Assembly: GCA_018266055.1 (NCBI GenBank)
Contig: JAFDYT010000017.1
Span: 186,001-250,000, forward strand
DNA from: Bacteroidota bacterium
GTDB lineage: Bacteria; Bacteroidota; Bacteroidia; Cytophagales; Cyclobacteriaceae
Direction: 5' to 3'
DNA: 64,000 nucleotides
A model generated the notes under the pieces. That model worked only from the letters and a program-made list of their open reading frames with translations. It was not told the origin of the DNA and ran no database searches. Position 1 is the first letter of the stretch; every line of letters begins with the position of its first letter. Made by a program: the position numbers and the translations under genes. Below, in pieces: positions 1 through 8,463 of the stretch.

Positions 1-553
1 CGCAGCTAAGCGCCGGCAAAACCTGAGTAATCGTGAGGGCTTTGGTGAATAAATATTGCGACCCGAGCACGCCCACCAAGCCGAAGAAGATAAACACCGA
101 AAGATCGCCGAGGCCCATATATCCATACGGTTTCTTTCCCACCGTGTAGGCAACGGCCGCCACAATAGACAGTAATCCTAACCCAAGGAAAAATACGATG
201 GCTTTTATATCCCAGCCAAATGAAACCAGCAACAGCGATATGCCGCTAATCAGGCTCAGCAAAATGAACACCACCATCGCCAGCTTCATTTGCACAGCCG
301 AGATTGCCCCCGATTGCACCGCACGCTGTGGACCGATGCGCTCGGCATGGTCAGCGCCATTGACAGTGTCACCGTAGTCGTTAGCCAGATTGGAAAGTAC
401 CTGAAGGAAAATCGTAGTGGTGCAGCAAAGGGTAAAGATGACTACGTTGAACTTCGACTGCGAAGCCGCCAGAAATCCTCCCATCCCAATACACGACAAC
501 GACAACGGCAACGTACGCAAACGAAAGGCTGAGAGCCACGCTTTCACATTCAT
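1..553 (-). CDS. menA: 1,4-dihydroxy-2-naphthoate polyprenyltransferase MenA (partial, C-terminus outside window)
   Basis: Membrane prenyltransferase of menaquinone synthesis, joining a polyprenyl diphosphate to 1,4-dihydroxy-2-naphthoate. The frame is open from an ATG at 553 to the window edge, about 184 residues. It shows hydrophobic segments and the UbiA-family Asp-rich motif NLANDYGDTVNGAD at residues 55-68, followed by AERIGPQRAVQSG, which is typical of MenA. The motif chelates the Mg-diphosphate of the prenyl donor (family knowledge). The 3' end lies beyond base 1. It is followed upstream on the same strand by the two peroxidase genes with 9 bp between, so it may be the distal gene of that unit. 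Confidence 0.9.
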   Translation of the reverse strand, partial: MNVKAWLSAFRLRTLPLSLSCIGMGGFLAASQSKFNVVIFTLCCTTTIFLQVLSNLANDYGDTVNGADHAERIGPQRAVQSGAISAVQMKLAMVVFILLSLISGISLLLVSFGWDIKAIVFFLGLGLLSIVAAVAYTVGKKPYGYMGLGDLSVFIFFGLVGVLGSQYLFTKALTITQVLPALSC

Positions 554-562
554 AATGAAATA

Positions 563-1129
563 TCAATTAGCAATCTTATCGAGAATTTTCTGATCGAGCG
601 GCTGTACCGACGAATTGAAAAACGTTACTTCCGTCCCGTCTTCATTCACCATGTACTTCGCAAAATTCCAGTCGGGCTTATGCCCCGTCTTGGCTTGGAG
701 CCATTGATACAACGGGCTCTGGTCTTTTCCTTTCACCGACACTTTCTCAAACATCTGAAACTTCACGCCGTAGTTGCGTTCGCAAAAGGCAGCGATTTCT
801 TCACTGCTTCCCGGCTCCTGCCACAGAAAGTTATTCGCCGGAAAACCCAGCACAGTCACTTTATTGCCATACTGCTCGTGAAGTTTTTCGAGACCCGCAT
901 ACTGTGGTGTCTTGCCGCACTTCGACGCCGTGTTTACGATCAGCAGTTTCTTGCCCTTGTATTGGCTGAAGTCCACTTCCTTCCCGTCAAGGGACTTCAG
1001 TTTAAAATCGTAGATGCTTCCTTTGGCCTGACCATTGGCGCCGGGCGATTGATCGGTCAAAAAAGAAATGATACCCATGGCGGCAACGATTAGTACGACA
1101 GGAATGATTATTCTTTTAAAGTTCATCAA
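563..1129 (-). CDS. Glutathione peroxidase family protein, membrane-anchored paralogue
   Basis: A 188-aa thiol peroxidase of the GPx family, reducing hydroperoxides probably with thioredoxin as donor since it uses Cys and not Sec. Residues 7-23 form a hydrophobic signal or anchor, so the enzyme should face the periplasm. Seen: peroxidatic Cys71 in NTASKCGKTPQY, GFPANNF at 95-101, catalytic Gln104 in LWQEPG, and Trp154-Asn155 in WNFAKY, which completes the Cys-Gln-Trp-Asn tetrad. The usual FG before the Gln is replaced by FLW. Its start overlaps the end of the next paralogue upstream by 14 bp, which suggests translational coupling and a recent tandem duplication. Confidence 0.9.
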   Translation of the reverse strand: MMNFKRIIIPVVLIVAAMGIISFLTDQSPGANGQAKGSIYDFKLKSLDGKEVDFSQYKGKKLLIVNTASKCGKTPQYAGLEKLHEQYGNKVTVLGFPANNFLWQEPGSSEEIAAFCERNYGVKFQMFEKVSVKGKDQSPLYQWLQAKTGHKPDWNFAKYMVNEDGTEVTFFNSSVQPLDQKILDKIAN

Positions 1130-1610
1130 TGATTTGTTTGTCCATCGGCTTCACCTTCGAAGCAAAGAACTTCACGGTGCCGTCAGGCTTTACCAGGTAC
1201 TTGCAGAAATTCCATGAAGGCTCCTGCCCTGTTTTCTCCTTCAACCACTTGTACAGCGCATGTTGATCGTCGCCTTTCACAGAAATCTTTTCAAACATCT
1301 GAAAGGTAACGCCATAATTCTTTTGACAGAACGATGAAATCTCTGAATTGGAGCCGGGTTCCTGTGCCCCAAAGTTATTGGCAGGGAAACCGAGAATCAC
1401 TACTTTGTTGCCATACTGTTCGTGTAACTTTTGAAGATCGGTGTACTGAGGAGTATATCCGCACTTGGAGGCGGTGTTCACAATCAACAGGGTTTTTCCT
1501 TTGTACTGGGAGAAATCAATTTCCTTTCCTTCCAACGAATTGATTTTGAAATCATAGAGCGATGCCGGCAAGCTTACCATCATTAGCACTGAAAGAAGTA
1601 TTGTTTTCAT
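1116..1610 (-). CDS. Glutathione peroxidase family protein, secreted paralogue
   Basis: A 164-aa GPx-type peroxidase, clearly paralogous to the neighbour downstream on the same strand. The catalytic tetrad is complete: Cys50 in NTASKCGYTPQY, Gln83 in FGAQEPGS, Trp133 and Asn134 in WNFCKY. The first 16 residues are a short hydrophobic leader that could act as a signal peptide. This copy keeps the canonical FG-x-QEPG loop, so it is probably the ancestral member of the pair. It is the first gene of an apparent unit GPx-GPx-menA on the minus strand, with overlap or tight spacing between all three. Confidence 0.9.
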   Translation of the reverse strand: MKTILLSVLMMVSLPASLYDFKINSLEGKEIDFSQYKGKTLLIVNTASKCGYTPQYTDLQKLHEQYGNKVVILGFPANNFGAQEPGSNSEISSFCQKNYGVTFQMFEKISVKGDDQHALYKWLKEKTGQEPSWNFCKYLVKPDGTVKFFASKVKPMDKQIIDEL

Positions 1611-1697
1611 AGAAGTTAGTTTTGGTGTTTTGTTTTAATCGCGAATGCTAAAGATAACAAAAAGAGAAGCGAATAGTTCACATATTATGACAGGCGG

Positions 1698-3485
1698 CTA
1701 CATCCGCTCCGGCACATGAATACCCAACAATAACATCGACTTTTTAAGCACGTCGGCCACTACCTTAGAAAGGGCGATACGGAAGTTCAGTTTGGCTACG
1801 TCGGTTTCACTGAAAATCGGAATGGACTGATAAAACTGGTTGTACCCTTTGGCTAAATCAAAAGCAAAGTTGGCAATTACCGCCGGTGAATATTCGCGTG
1901 CGGCTTCTTTTAGTTTCGCGACATAGTTATTGAACAAAAAGACTACTTCGCGCTCGGCAGGCTCCAAGGTGTGCACATTGCCAATGGATTCCACCGACGG
2001 CTTGATGTTCATGGCTTCCGCTTTGCGGATGATCGCGCGTATGCGGGCATGGGTGTATTGAATGAACGGCCCCGTATGTCCCTGCAATTGGATGGACTCG
2101 TTCGGGTCGAACAACATCCTTTTCTTAGGATCTACTTTCAGCAGGAAGAACTTCAACGCTCCCAACCCGATCATTTCGGAAAGTTCTTTGATTTCTGCTT
2201 CAGTCGATTCTTCAATCTTGCCGAGTTCGCGCGTTTGTTTCTCTGCCTCGTCGGCCATCTCCTGCATCAAGTCGTCAGCATCTACTACAGTGCCTTCGCG
2301 TGATTTCATTTTGCCGGTAGGCAGATCCACCATCCCGTACGACAGGTGATAACATTTCTCGGCCCATGTGTAGCCGAGTTTTTTCAAAATGAGGAACAAC
2401 ACTTTGAAATGATATTCCTGCTCGTTGCCCACGGTGTAGACTTGTCCTTCAATCTTTGGGAAATCGCGGAAACGCAAAATCGCCGTACCAATATCTTGCG
2501 TCATATACACAGAAGTACCGTCGGAGCGCAACAATACTTTCTGATCCAATCCATCGCCCGACAAATCCACCCACACCGAGCCATCTTCTTTTTTGAAGAA
2601 CACGCCGCTCTCCAGTCCACGCAACACTTCTTCCTTTCCTAACAGATACGTATTCGATTCGTAATAGAGTTTTTCAAAATCGACGCCCATTCTTTTGTAG
2701 GTGGACGAGAATCCGTCATACACCCAGCCGTTCATGGTCTTCCACAGTTGCACGGTAGCTTCGTCTTTGGCTTCCCACTTTTGCAGCATGTCAACCGCTA
2801 GTTTCATAATCGGCGCTTGCTTCTCGGCATCGGCTTCACTTGTACCCGCGGCGATCAGCTCTGCCATCTGCGCTTTGTAGTTCTTATCAAAGATCACATA
2901 GTATTTTCCAACGAGGTGATCTCCTTTCATGCCGCTGCTTTGCGGCGTTTCGCCATTGCCAAACAATTGCCACGCCGCCATGCTCTTGCAGATGTGAATA
3001 CCGCGGTCGTTGATGATCTGCACTTTGTGTACGTTGTAGCCAATCGCTTTGTAAATCTCAGCTACGGAATAGCCAAGAAAATTATTACGCAAGTGACCAA
3101 GATGCAGCGGCTTGTTGGTGTTGGGCGACGAATACTCCACCATAATCTCCTGCCCGTTGGGCGCCAGGGTACCAAAGTTTTTGTCGGCGTAAATATCTTT
3201 GAAGACGCTGACCCAAACGCTGTCGGCAATGACAAGGTTGAGAAAGCCTTTCACCACATTGAATTTGCTCACGATGCCCGAGTTGGCTACAAGGTACTCG
3301 CCGATGGCGGTCGCCGTTTGCTCCGGACCTTTCTTCGAAATCTTCGCCAGCGGAAAGCACACCAGCGTATGCGATCCTTCAAACTCGGCGTTGGTAGGTT
3401 GTAGTTGTAGCTGTTCTACAGATTGATTGAAAAGCGTTTGAACCGCCTTTTGTATCTCGTTTCTTAATTGAATATCCAAGTTCAT
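1698..3485 (-). CDS. argS: Arginine--tRNA ligase
   Basis: Class I aminoacyl-tRNA synthetase charging tRNA-Arg in the cytoplasm; 595 aa, a normal length for the family. Seen: the HIGH box as HLGH at residues 128-131 within PNTNKPLHLGHLRNN, a KMSKS-equivalent loop GKMKSREGTV at 391-400, and the C-terminal DALR anticodon-binding region ending in LLGIHVPERM. The N-terminal Add-1 domain (1-100) is present. The start at MNLDIQLRNEI matches the expected start of bacterial ArgS. It stands alone, 88 bp from the peroxidase unit, with a hairpin repeat upstream. Confidence 0.97.
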   Translation of the reverse strand: MNLDIQLRNEIQKAVQTLFNQSVEQLQLQPTNAEFEGSHTLVCFPLAKISKKGPEQTATAIGEYLVANSGIVSKFNVVKGFLNLVIADSVWVSVFKDIYADKNFGTLAPNGQEIMVEYSSPNTNKPLHLGHLRNNFLGYSVAEIYKAIGYNVHKVQIINDRGIHICKSMAAWQLFGNGETPQSSGMKGDHLVGKYYVIFDKNYKAQMAELIAAGTSEADAEKQAPIMKLAVDMLQKWEAKDEATVQLWKTMNGWVYDGFSSTYKRMGVDFEKLYYESNTYLLGKEEVLRGLESGVFFKKEDGSVWVDLSGDGLDQKVLLRSDGTSVYMTQDIGTAILRFRDFPKIEGQVYTVGNEQEYHFKVLFLILKKLGYTWAEKCYHLSYGMVDLPTGKMKSREGTVVDADDLMQEMADEAEKQTRELGKIEESTEAEIKELSEMIGLGALKFFLLKVDPKKRMLFDPNESIQLQGHTGPFIQYTHARIRAIIRKAEAMNIKPSVESIGNVHTLEPAEREVVFLFNNYVAKLKEAAREYSPAVIANFAFDLAKGYNQFYQSIPIFSETDVAKLNFRIALSKVVADVLKKSMLLLGIHVPERM

Positions 3486-3516
3486 AAAATCTATTCTGCC
3501 TCAAGTTCATCAAATG

Positions 3517-3610
3517 CATTTAACCGCAAAGAACGCAGAGGATCGCTGAGAAAGTGTCAGCTTCGAATGCATTCACCTCTGCGTGGCTCCGCGTCCTCTG
3601 CGGTTAAATG
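3517..3610. repeat. Imperfect inverted repeat, dispersed-element type
   Basis: Between the argS start and the end of the DHS-like gene. The left arm CATTTAACCGCAAAGAACGC (from 3517) is an imperfect reverse complement of the right arm GCGTCCTCTGCGGTTAAATG (ending 3610). The inner part carries ACGCAGAGGATCGC and CACCTCTGCGTGGC, which also pair partly. It looks like a transcribed hairpin or a palindromic dispersed repeat. I recall similar AACCGCAGAGGACGC strings in unrelated genomes, but could not search. Confidence 0.7.
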
Positions 3611-3614
3611 TATT

Positions 3615-4589
3615 TTACATATCAAGGATATACGCAAACATCAACGGCGCTACAATCGTGGCGTCGCTCTCAACAATAAACTTGGGTGTGTCGATGCTGA
3701 GTTTTCCCCAGGTGATCTTCTCGTTGGGCACCGCGCCAGAATACGAACCGTAGCTGGTAGTGGAATCACTGATCTGGCAGAAGTAACTCCAGAACGGCAC
3801 GCCGTCGCGCTCCAGGTCCTGGTGCAACATCGGCACTACGCAAATCGGGAAGTCGCCGGCAATACCACCGCCAATCTGGAAGAAGCCAATGCCGTGTTCG
3901 CCTGCGTTGTTTGTGTACCAGTCTGCGAGCCATACCATATATTCAATACCGCTCTTCATCGTGCTGGCTTTCAATTCGCCCGTGAGCACGTACGATGCGA
4001 AGATATTTCCCATTGTGCTGTCTTCCCAGCCGGGCACTACCATCGGCATGTTCTTTTCCGCGGCAGCGATCATCCAACTGTTTTTGGGGTCGATCTCATA
4101 ATATTGTTTCAGGTCACCGCTGTTGATCATGCGGAACATGAACTCGTGCGGAAAGAGGCGCTCGCCTTTGTCTTCGGCGTCTTTCCACACTTTATATAGG
4201 TGCTTTTGCAGGCGGCGGAACGCTTCCTCTTCGGGAATACACGTGTCGGTCACGCGGTTGAGGTGGTTTTGCAGCAAGTCCCACTCCTGCTCAGGCGTCA
4301 GGTCGCGGTAGTTGGGGATGCGCTTGTAGTGCGAGTGCGCCACCAGGTTCATGATGTCTTCTTCGAGGTTGGCACCAGTACAGCTGATGATGTGTACTTT
4401 GTTTTGGCGGATCATTTCGGCAAAACTGATGCCCAGTTCGCCCGTACTCATGGCGCCGGCCAGCGACACCAGCATTTTCTTGCCGTCGGCAATGTGTTTT
4501 TTATAGGCTTTGGACGCATCTACCAGCGCGGCGGCGTTGAAGTGCAGGTAATTCTTTTCGATGAAAGCGGAAATAGGACGGTTGCTCAT
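3615..4589 (-). CDS. Deoxyhypusine synthase-like protein
   Basis: A 324-aa member of the DHS family, NAD- and spermidine-dependent aminobutyl transferases. The C-terminal signature is clear: SGAVPNEKITWGKLSID at 284-300, where Lys296 in WGK corresponds to the lysine that carries the aminobutyl imine in eukaryotic DHS. Also seen: SLAGAMSTGELG (42-53), SCTGANLEED (69-78) and the Gly-rich GIGFFQIGGGIAGDF. An upstream in-frame extension of 50 residues is low-complexity and lies in a GC-rich repeat, so I start at MSNRPISAF. Bacteria lack eIF5A, so a different acceptor, or free putrescine giving homospermidine, is likely (inference). Confidence 0.88.
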   Translation of the reverse strand: MSNRPISAFIEKNYLHFNAAALVDASKAYKKHIADGKKMLVSLAGAMSTGELGISFAEMIRQNKVHIISCTGANLEEDIMNLVAHSHYKRIPNYRDLTPEQEWDLLQNHLNRVTDTCIPEEEAFRRLQKHLYKVWKDAEDKGERLFPHEFMFRMINSGDLKQYYEIDPKNSWMIAAAEKNMPMVVPGWEDSTMGNIFASYVLTGELKASTMKSGIEYMVWLADWYTNNAGEHGIGFFQIGGGIAGDFPICVVPMLHQDLERDGVPFWSYFCQISDSTTSYGSYSGAVPNEKITWGKLSIDTPKFIVESDATIVAPLMFAYILDM

Positions 4590-4659
4590 AGTGGTTGACG
4601 TAGATTTTGGTGCGAAAATAAGGGAAATAGTTGTTAGTTGGTGGTGGCCGGCAGTTAGG

Positions 4660-4815
4660 ATTTTTGGCGTCCCCCCGATGCCCGCCTGCTGGCACACTGG
4701 CCATCGGGGCCCGGCTATCCGCTGCAAGCCCTCGCCCACACGCTAGCTTTCGGGGCCACGCCGCTGCGGGCTTTCCGCTACTATCCGTGGCCGAGATTAT
4801 CACGAAAGCCTGATG
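4660..4815. repeat. GC-rich intergenic repeat-like segment
   Basis: This stretch upstream of the DHS-like gene is far richer in G and C than the AT-rich gene that follows. It contains the perfect 8-bp inverted repeat CCCCGATG (4673-4680) / CATCGGGG (4702-4709) and then CTATCCGCTGCAAGCCCTCG and GCGGGCTTTCCGCTACTATC, two related versions of one text. Short ORFs run through it in several frames but none resembles a protein. I read it as a dispersed intergenic repeat; the copy number cannot be judged from one window. Confidence 0.55.
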
Positions 4816-4873
4816 GTGTATCAAAATGAAATTTTCACAAAACTTCTTAAATTGATTTGACAAAATCCAAAAT

Positions 4874-5674
4874 ATGAGGACATTATTACTTTCAACAATT
4901 ACTTTAATCTGGTCGCTAAACGCGACTGGAAATACTATAGATTCCTTGAAAAATGAGCCTCGAAAGACAATTTCTCCAGAAATCGATCTCTATCAAAGAC
5001 TCTATGAGAGTGAGAAAGCCTCCAATGAAAGACTGATAAATTTTATATATGTGACATTAGGGAGTGGAGGAGGAATCCTCTTATTCATAGTTGGAAGTCA
5101 AATATTCTTTAATTATAAAATCAACAGTGCAGAAGTGGACTCCATTAAGAATGATCTTAAAAAGAGTTTTGCTGAATTTAAAGGTGACATCGAAAGAGAG
5201 AATCAAAAGCTATACAATAAAATTGAATCTGAAACAAAGAAATTACTTGACGGGGAGATAGAAGTTGTTTCAACTACTGTTGATAAAAATTTAAAAGACT
5301 TAAATATAAAAATTGATCAAAAGGTTGATGATATCTCATTTGATCTTTATCGAACGCGTGCAGACTTGTATTCTGATCAACAGCCAAATAACTTCATTGC
5401 TATCAGTCATTACATAGAAGCAGCCAAAGCTGGGATCAAAGGAAATATAAAAATTAATAGCACACTCAATCAATTAATTAAGATTTGTAAAGATGTTAAT
5501 AATCTTAGCGACAGGATGCATTCTATTTTGAGTGAATTCGTAAAGACAATACCCATCAGTCATAGCAAAGAAATTGAAGAGTTGAATGAATATTTATCGA
5601 CTGTAGGGATTTTTAAACTGGATGAGGCGAGCGGGGGTAAATATATGCAACTTAGAGAGTCAAAAAGAAATTAG
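4874..5674 (+). CDS. Hypothetical signal-anchored coiled-coil membrane protein
   Basis: 266 aa, no family recognised. Residues 1-20 look like a signal peptide. A second hydrophobic segment with a Gly-rich start lies near residues 59-80 (YVTLGSGGGILLFIVGSQIF). Then comes a long charged, Lys/Glu-rich stretch (about 88-150) that should form a coiled coil, and a helical C-terminal region with a tetratricopeptide-like look (AISHYIEAAKAGIKGNIKIN). The gene is markedly AT-rich compared with its neighbours, which suggests transfer. Its 3' end is ambiguous: after a GGGGG run at 5633-5637 the +1 frame stays open to 5765 and reads as plausible protein, so the true C-terminus may be about 40 residues different. 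Confidence 0.7.
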   Translation: MRTLLLSTITLIWSLNATGNTIDSLKNEPRKTISPEIDLYQRLYESEKASNERLINFIYVTLGSGGGILLFIVGSQIFFNYKINSAEVDSIKNDLKKSFAEFKGDIERENQKLYNKIESETKKLLDGEIEVVSTTVDKNLKDLNIKIDQKVDDISFDLYRTRADLYSDQQPNNFIAISHYIEAAKAGIKGNIKINSTLNQLIKICKDVNNLSDRMHSILSEFVKTIPISHSKEIEELNEYLSTVGIFKLDEASGGKYMQLRESKRN

Positions 5675-5765
5675 TAAACTAGAGATTGAGGAGCTTATCA
5701 ATATCTGGACTGATCTCAGTTTGAAATTCAATCAATTTCACCGCATAAATAATTTGCTTGTGTAA
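5622..5765 (+). other. Open frame overlapping the 3' end of the preceding gene (frameshift tail or 47-aa ORF)
   Basis: In the frame one base ahead of the 4874-5674 gene, an ATG at 5622 opens 47 codons ending with TAA at 5763-5765. The predicted peptide contains LESQKEISKLEIEELINIW and LSLKFNQFHRINNLLV, an amphipathic helical text that fits the preceding protein better than that protein's own last 12 residues do. If the G5 run at 5633-5637 were G4, the two frames would join. It may be an assembly indel, a real frameshift, or a small overlapping ORF. Confidence 0.4.
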
Positions 5766-5836
5766 CCTTTCAAACCAGCAGATCATGAACCAAATGACGC
5801 CAAAAAATATTTCGGTAAGGATCACCGACTAAGACT

Positions 5837-6286
5837 TCACAAGCGTTTGTCGAGAAAAAAATAAGGCCCCATCCCGCTGGTTGCATACTCAAACTCCACC
5901 TGATCGCCAACTTGATATTTTCTGTTTATTCGCGCATCCACGCGCAGTTCATGATCTCCAATGGTTTTGTAATAATTCGTTCTGCCGCTTTTCCCTGACC
6001 CCACTCGCTCACGGCGTTCGCTTGTGATCGTGCCCTGAATGATTGTCTTTTTATTCTCTTTTAGAATTGTCTTCAGATTTGAAATTGAATAATAGGAGAT
6101 AAACAACAAGAATCCATCAAACGTAAGCGGAACAAAAACACGCGTGTTGCTTTCGCTAAGATAGTAGAAGCCCGCAGTGACCACGATGGCGGCAATCAGT
6201 GCAAACACAATGGTATTTCGAATGGACGAGTTAAGTTTTTTTACATCCACTTCGCTTAATTCGACTTGTTCCGGATTCTTTGCCAT
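5837..6286 (-). CDS. Hypothetical membrane protein with C-terminal beta domain
   Basis: 149 aa. Two transmembrane segments are visible near residues 26-45 and 51-68, followed by a C-terminal part rich in beta-prone residues (GTITSERRERVGSG ... DHELRVDARINRKYQVGDQVEF). This layout resembles DUF3592-like proteins, in which two helices carry a small barrel, but I cannot assign the family firmly. The start follows a short acidic N-terminus. The same-strand neighbour at 6333-6830 lies 46 bp upstream, so the two may be cotranscribed. Confidence 0.65.
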   Translation of the reverse strand: MAKNPEQVELSEVDVKKLNSSIRNTIVFALIAAIVVTAGFYYLSESNTRVFVPLTFDGFLLFISYYSISNLKTILKENKKTIIQGTITSERRERVGSGKSGRTNYYKTIGDHELRVDARINRKYQVGDQVEFEYATSGMGPYFFLDKRL

Positions 6287-6332
6287 ACGCTATGAGTAAA
6301 ATTAGTTGTTTGATTTTCCTGCATACGTTTCT

Positions 6333-6830
6333 TTACCCTATACTTAGCAAAACGACTTGATCATCACCTGTCAATTGATCCAGACTGTCGTGCAAAGCTC
6401 TTATGCCTTCAATCTCTGCCTTTGCCCATTCGGGGTCGTCATTTCCGGAAAAGTCTTTAGTGAAGGCGATCAATTCCTCGACACTAAACTCCTCCGCAAT
6501 CAACTTAGTAAGGAAAGATCGGCGGTGCCCGTAGGTTAAAATGACAGTTGAGTTTTGTCGCTTATTGACTATACTATTCACCACGTCATCGTGTTCACTC
6601 TTTAACAAATCAATACCTTTACTCTCTACCAGGAAAATCAGGAGTTCTGCAAAGACATATCCCGAATACGGAAAATCCTTCAGTTTTTTTGAATTTAAGT
6701 TCAGGTAGTCCCAATAGGTGTCAATCGTTTTTTTGCTCAAGAATCCTTTTTGAATTTTGATTTCTGCATTGGCCTTGAGATCATTTAACTTGGATGTCTC
6801 AATAATTCTGAAGTCTGCTATCGCTGACAT
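6333..6830 (-). CDS. Hypothetical soluble helical protein
   Basis: 165 aa, unknown family. No signal peptide or membrane segment; the composition is that of a soluble, mostly helical cytoplasmic protein. Recognisable patches are TYWDYLNLNSKKLKDFPYSG and ILTYGHRRSFLTKLIAEEF. It precedes the two-helix membrane protein on the same strand. Base composition is lower in GC than the conserved genes of the window, like its neighbours from 4874 on, so it belongs to the accessory block. Confidence 0.6.
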   Translation of the reverse strand: MSAIADFRIIETSKLNDLKANAEIKIQKGFLSKKTIDTYWDYLNLNSKKLKDFPYSGYVFAELLIFLVESKGIDLLKSEHDDVVNSIVNKRQNSTVILTYGHRRSFLTKLIAEEFSVEELIAFTKDFSGNDDPEWAKAEIEGIRALHDSLDQLTGDDQVVLLSIG

Positions 6831-7015
6831 AGTGGTTTGGTATTTATTTAGAATTTCATTTTAAAACTTCTCAAGCACCGGTGGAGTAGCTATCCCAAAC
6901 CTAAGCAAATTTCATGAGGCATTTCTACTCCGCGTCAATTACCTAAACAGGTTTTCACTTCGTTCCATAAAAATCCGCTCCACAACCTGTATCTTTCCTC
7001 CTCTCATCGATCGCT

Positions 7016-8452
7016 ATGAAAAGGATATTCTTGGTTCTTGCTGTTTGCATATCTACAGTGGCAAACGCCTCACCCGATCCGTTGCTGCTTCGCATCAAAA
7101 TCAGCAAACCGTATTGTGTTTTTAATTTTCTGGAAACGTGTAAAGGCGTCAACGGCACCAGCGATGCGCTGCGGCTATACATCGAACAACAAACTAAATC
7201 GGATACGGCTTTTCAGCACCTCATCGCCGACTACATTGCGCTGCCGCTCGACAATCTGTATCAGCATCCCGGCTTTCCTGAATCGCGCCCCTCCTACCGA
7301 TCCATCAAAGACTTGCTGATCATCGCCGCCGTGCAGGCCAACACAATCGACGACTTTAAGCGAAACGCCATCGGCATTTTACACAGCACCGACTACGACA
7401 AGCTAATCCAACTGATGACTCGCGCCGCGGTGTGGTACGACAAAATCATCTGGTCAAAACACGGAGCTGCAGCACAGCATCAGTTAGAACAACTGCAGAA
7501 ATACCAAAAGACGGCGAACACCGCCTTTATCCAATTGAAGAAGTTTTACCATTCGAGCTGGCCGGAGGATATCCCCTTTACCATCGCCATCACGCCTGTG
7601 CCGGGGACGACCAACGCTACAGCCGCCACGCCGCACGCCAATACCTTGTGCCTGGATGTGCTTACCGAAGAAACCAACTATACCGGCCGCATCGCCATCG
7701 CCGTTCACGAAATCAGTCATGTGCTTTTCGCCGAACAAAGTCGGCAGGTGCAGGCAACACTAGAGAACCTCTTTGCTCAAAGCAAGTCGCCCTTTGCCGC
7801 CGCCGCTCACAATTTTTTTGATGAAGGGCTTGCTACAGCTTGTGGTAATGGCTGGATGTTCAAACAATTATCCGGCACAATCGACACCACTGGATGGTAC
7901 AGCGATCCGTACATTGATGGGTTTGGTCATGCGCTCTTTCCGCTGGTGAGTCAATACATCAACGACGGGAAAACCATCGACGCTTCATTTGTGGAAAAAG
8001 CCATCCGCCTGTTCGGTGAAAAGTTTCCGCATGCACCTTACGATTACGGTATTCAATTCAATCACCTCACGATGCATGCCGATGAAAGTGAGCCGGTAGC
8101 GCGCAACACCATCAAACAAAACCTGTTGCAGCAATTTAGCCTGGGCTGGCTGAACTTCACTACTCCCCTGCTTGAAAGTGAGAGTGTTTCCTTGCTGCAA
8201 GAATCTCCGGGCACTCATCTTGTGCTGGTGGATCGCGATGAAGAAAAAACATTTACTGAGCTGACGCGGCTGTTTCCTCTCCTCAAAAACATTACGTACT
8301 CCCTAAAAGAAAATTTTGTCATTACCTTTTACGACGACCGAAATCGCCTGATCGTAATTGGCAAAATTGAAAAGGGTGCAAGCGATAAACTCTTCAAGGT
8401 GCTCAAACAAAAACAGTTTGTCGACAAGGCTGAGCACTATTGGCGGTTTTGA
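7016..8452 (+). CDS. Secreted HExxH metallopeptidase-like protein
   Basis: 478 aa. Residues 1-18 are a signal peptide ending in ANA-SP, so the protein is exported. The zinc motif HEISH is at 231-235 within AIAVHEISHVLFAEQ, and a plausible third ligand Glu270 follows in FFDEGLATA, giving a gluzincin-type HExxH...E arrangement. The rest (40-225 and 280-478) is not recognised. It is encoded on its own strand, convergent with the BtrH_N-like gene, only 11 bp from that gene's stop. Substrate unknown; peptidase activity is inferred from the motif only. Confidence 0.75.
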   Translation: MKRIFLVLAVCISTVANASPDPLLLRIKISKPYCVFNFLETCKGVNGTSDALRLYIEQQTKSDTAFQHLIADYIALPLDNLYQHPGFPESRPSYRSIKDLLIIAAVQANTIDDFKRNAIGILHSTDYDKLIQLMTRAAVWYDKIIWSKHGAAAQHQLEQLQKYQKTANTAFIQLKKFYHSSWPEDIPFTIAITPVPGTTNATAATPHANTLCLDVLTEETNYTGRIAIAVHEISHVLFAEQSRQVQATLENLFAQSKSPFAAAAHNFFDEGLATACGNGWMFKQLSGTIDTTGWYSDPYIDGFGHALFPLVSQYINDGKTIDASFVEKAIRLFGEKFPHAPYDYGIQFNHLTMHADESEPVARNTIKQNLLQQFSLGWLNFTTPLLESESVSLLQESPGTHLVLVDRDEEKTFTELTRLFPLLKNITYSLKENFVITFYDDRNRLIVIGKIEKGASDKLFKVLKQKQFVDKAEHYWRF

Positions 8453-8463
8453 AGTCCGTCGAC

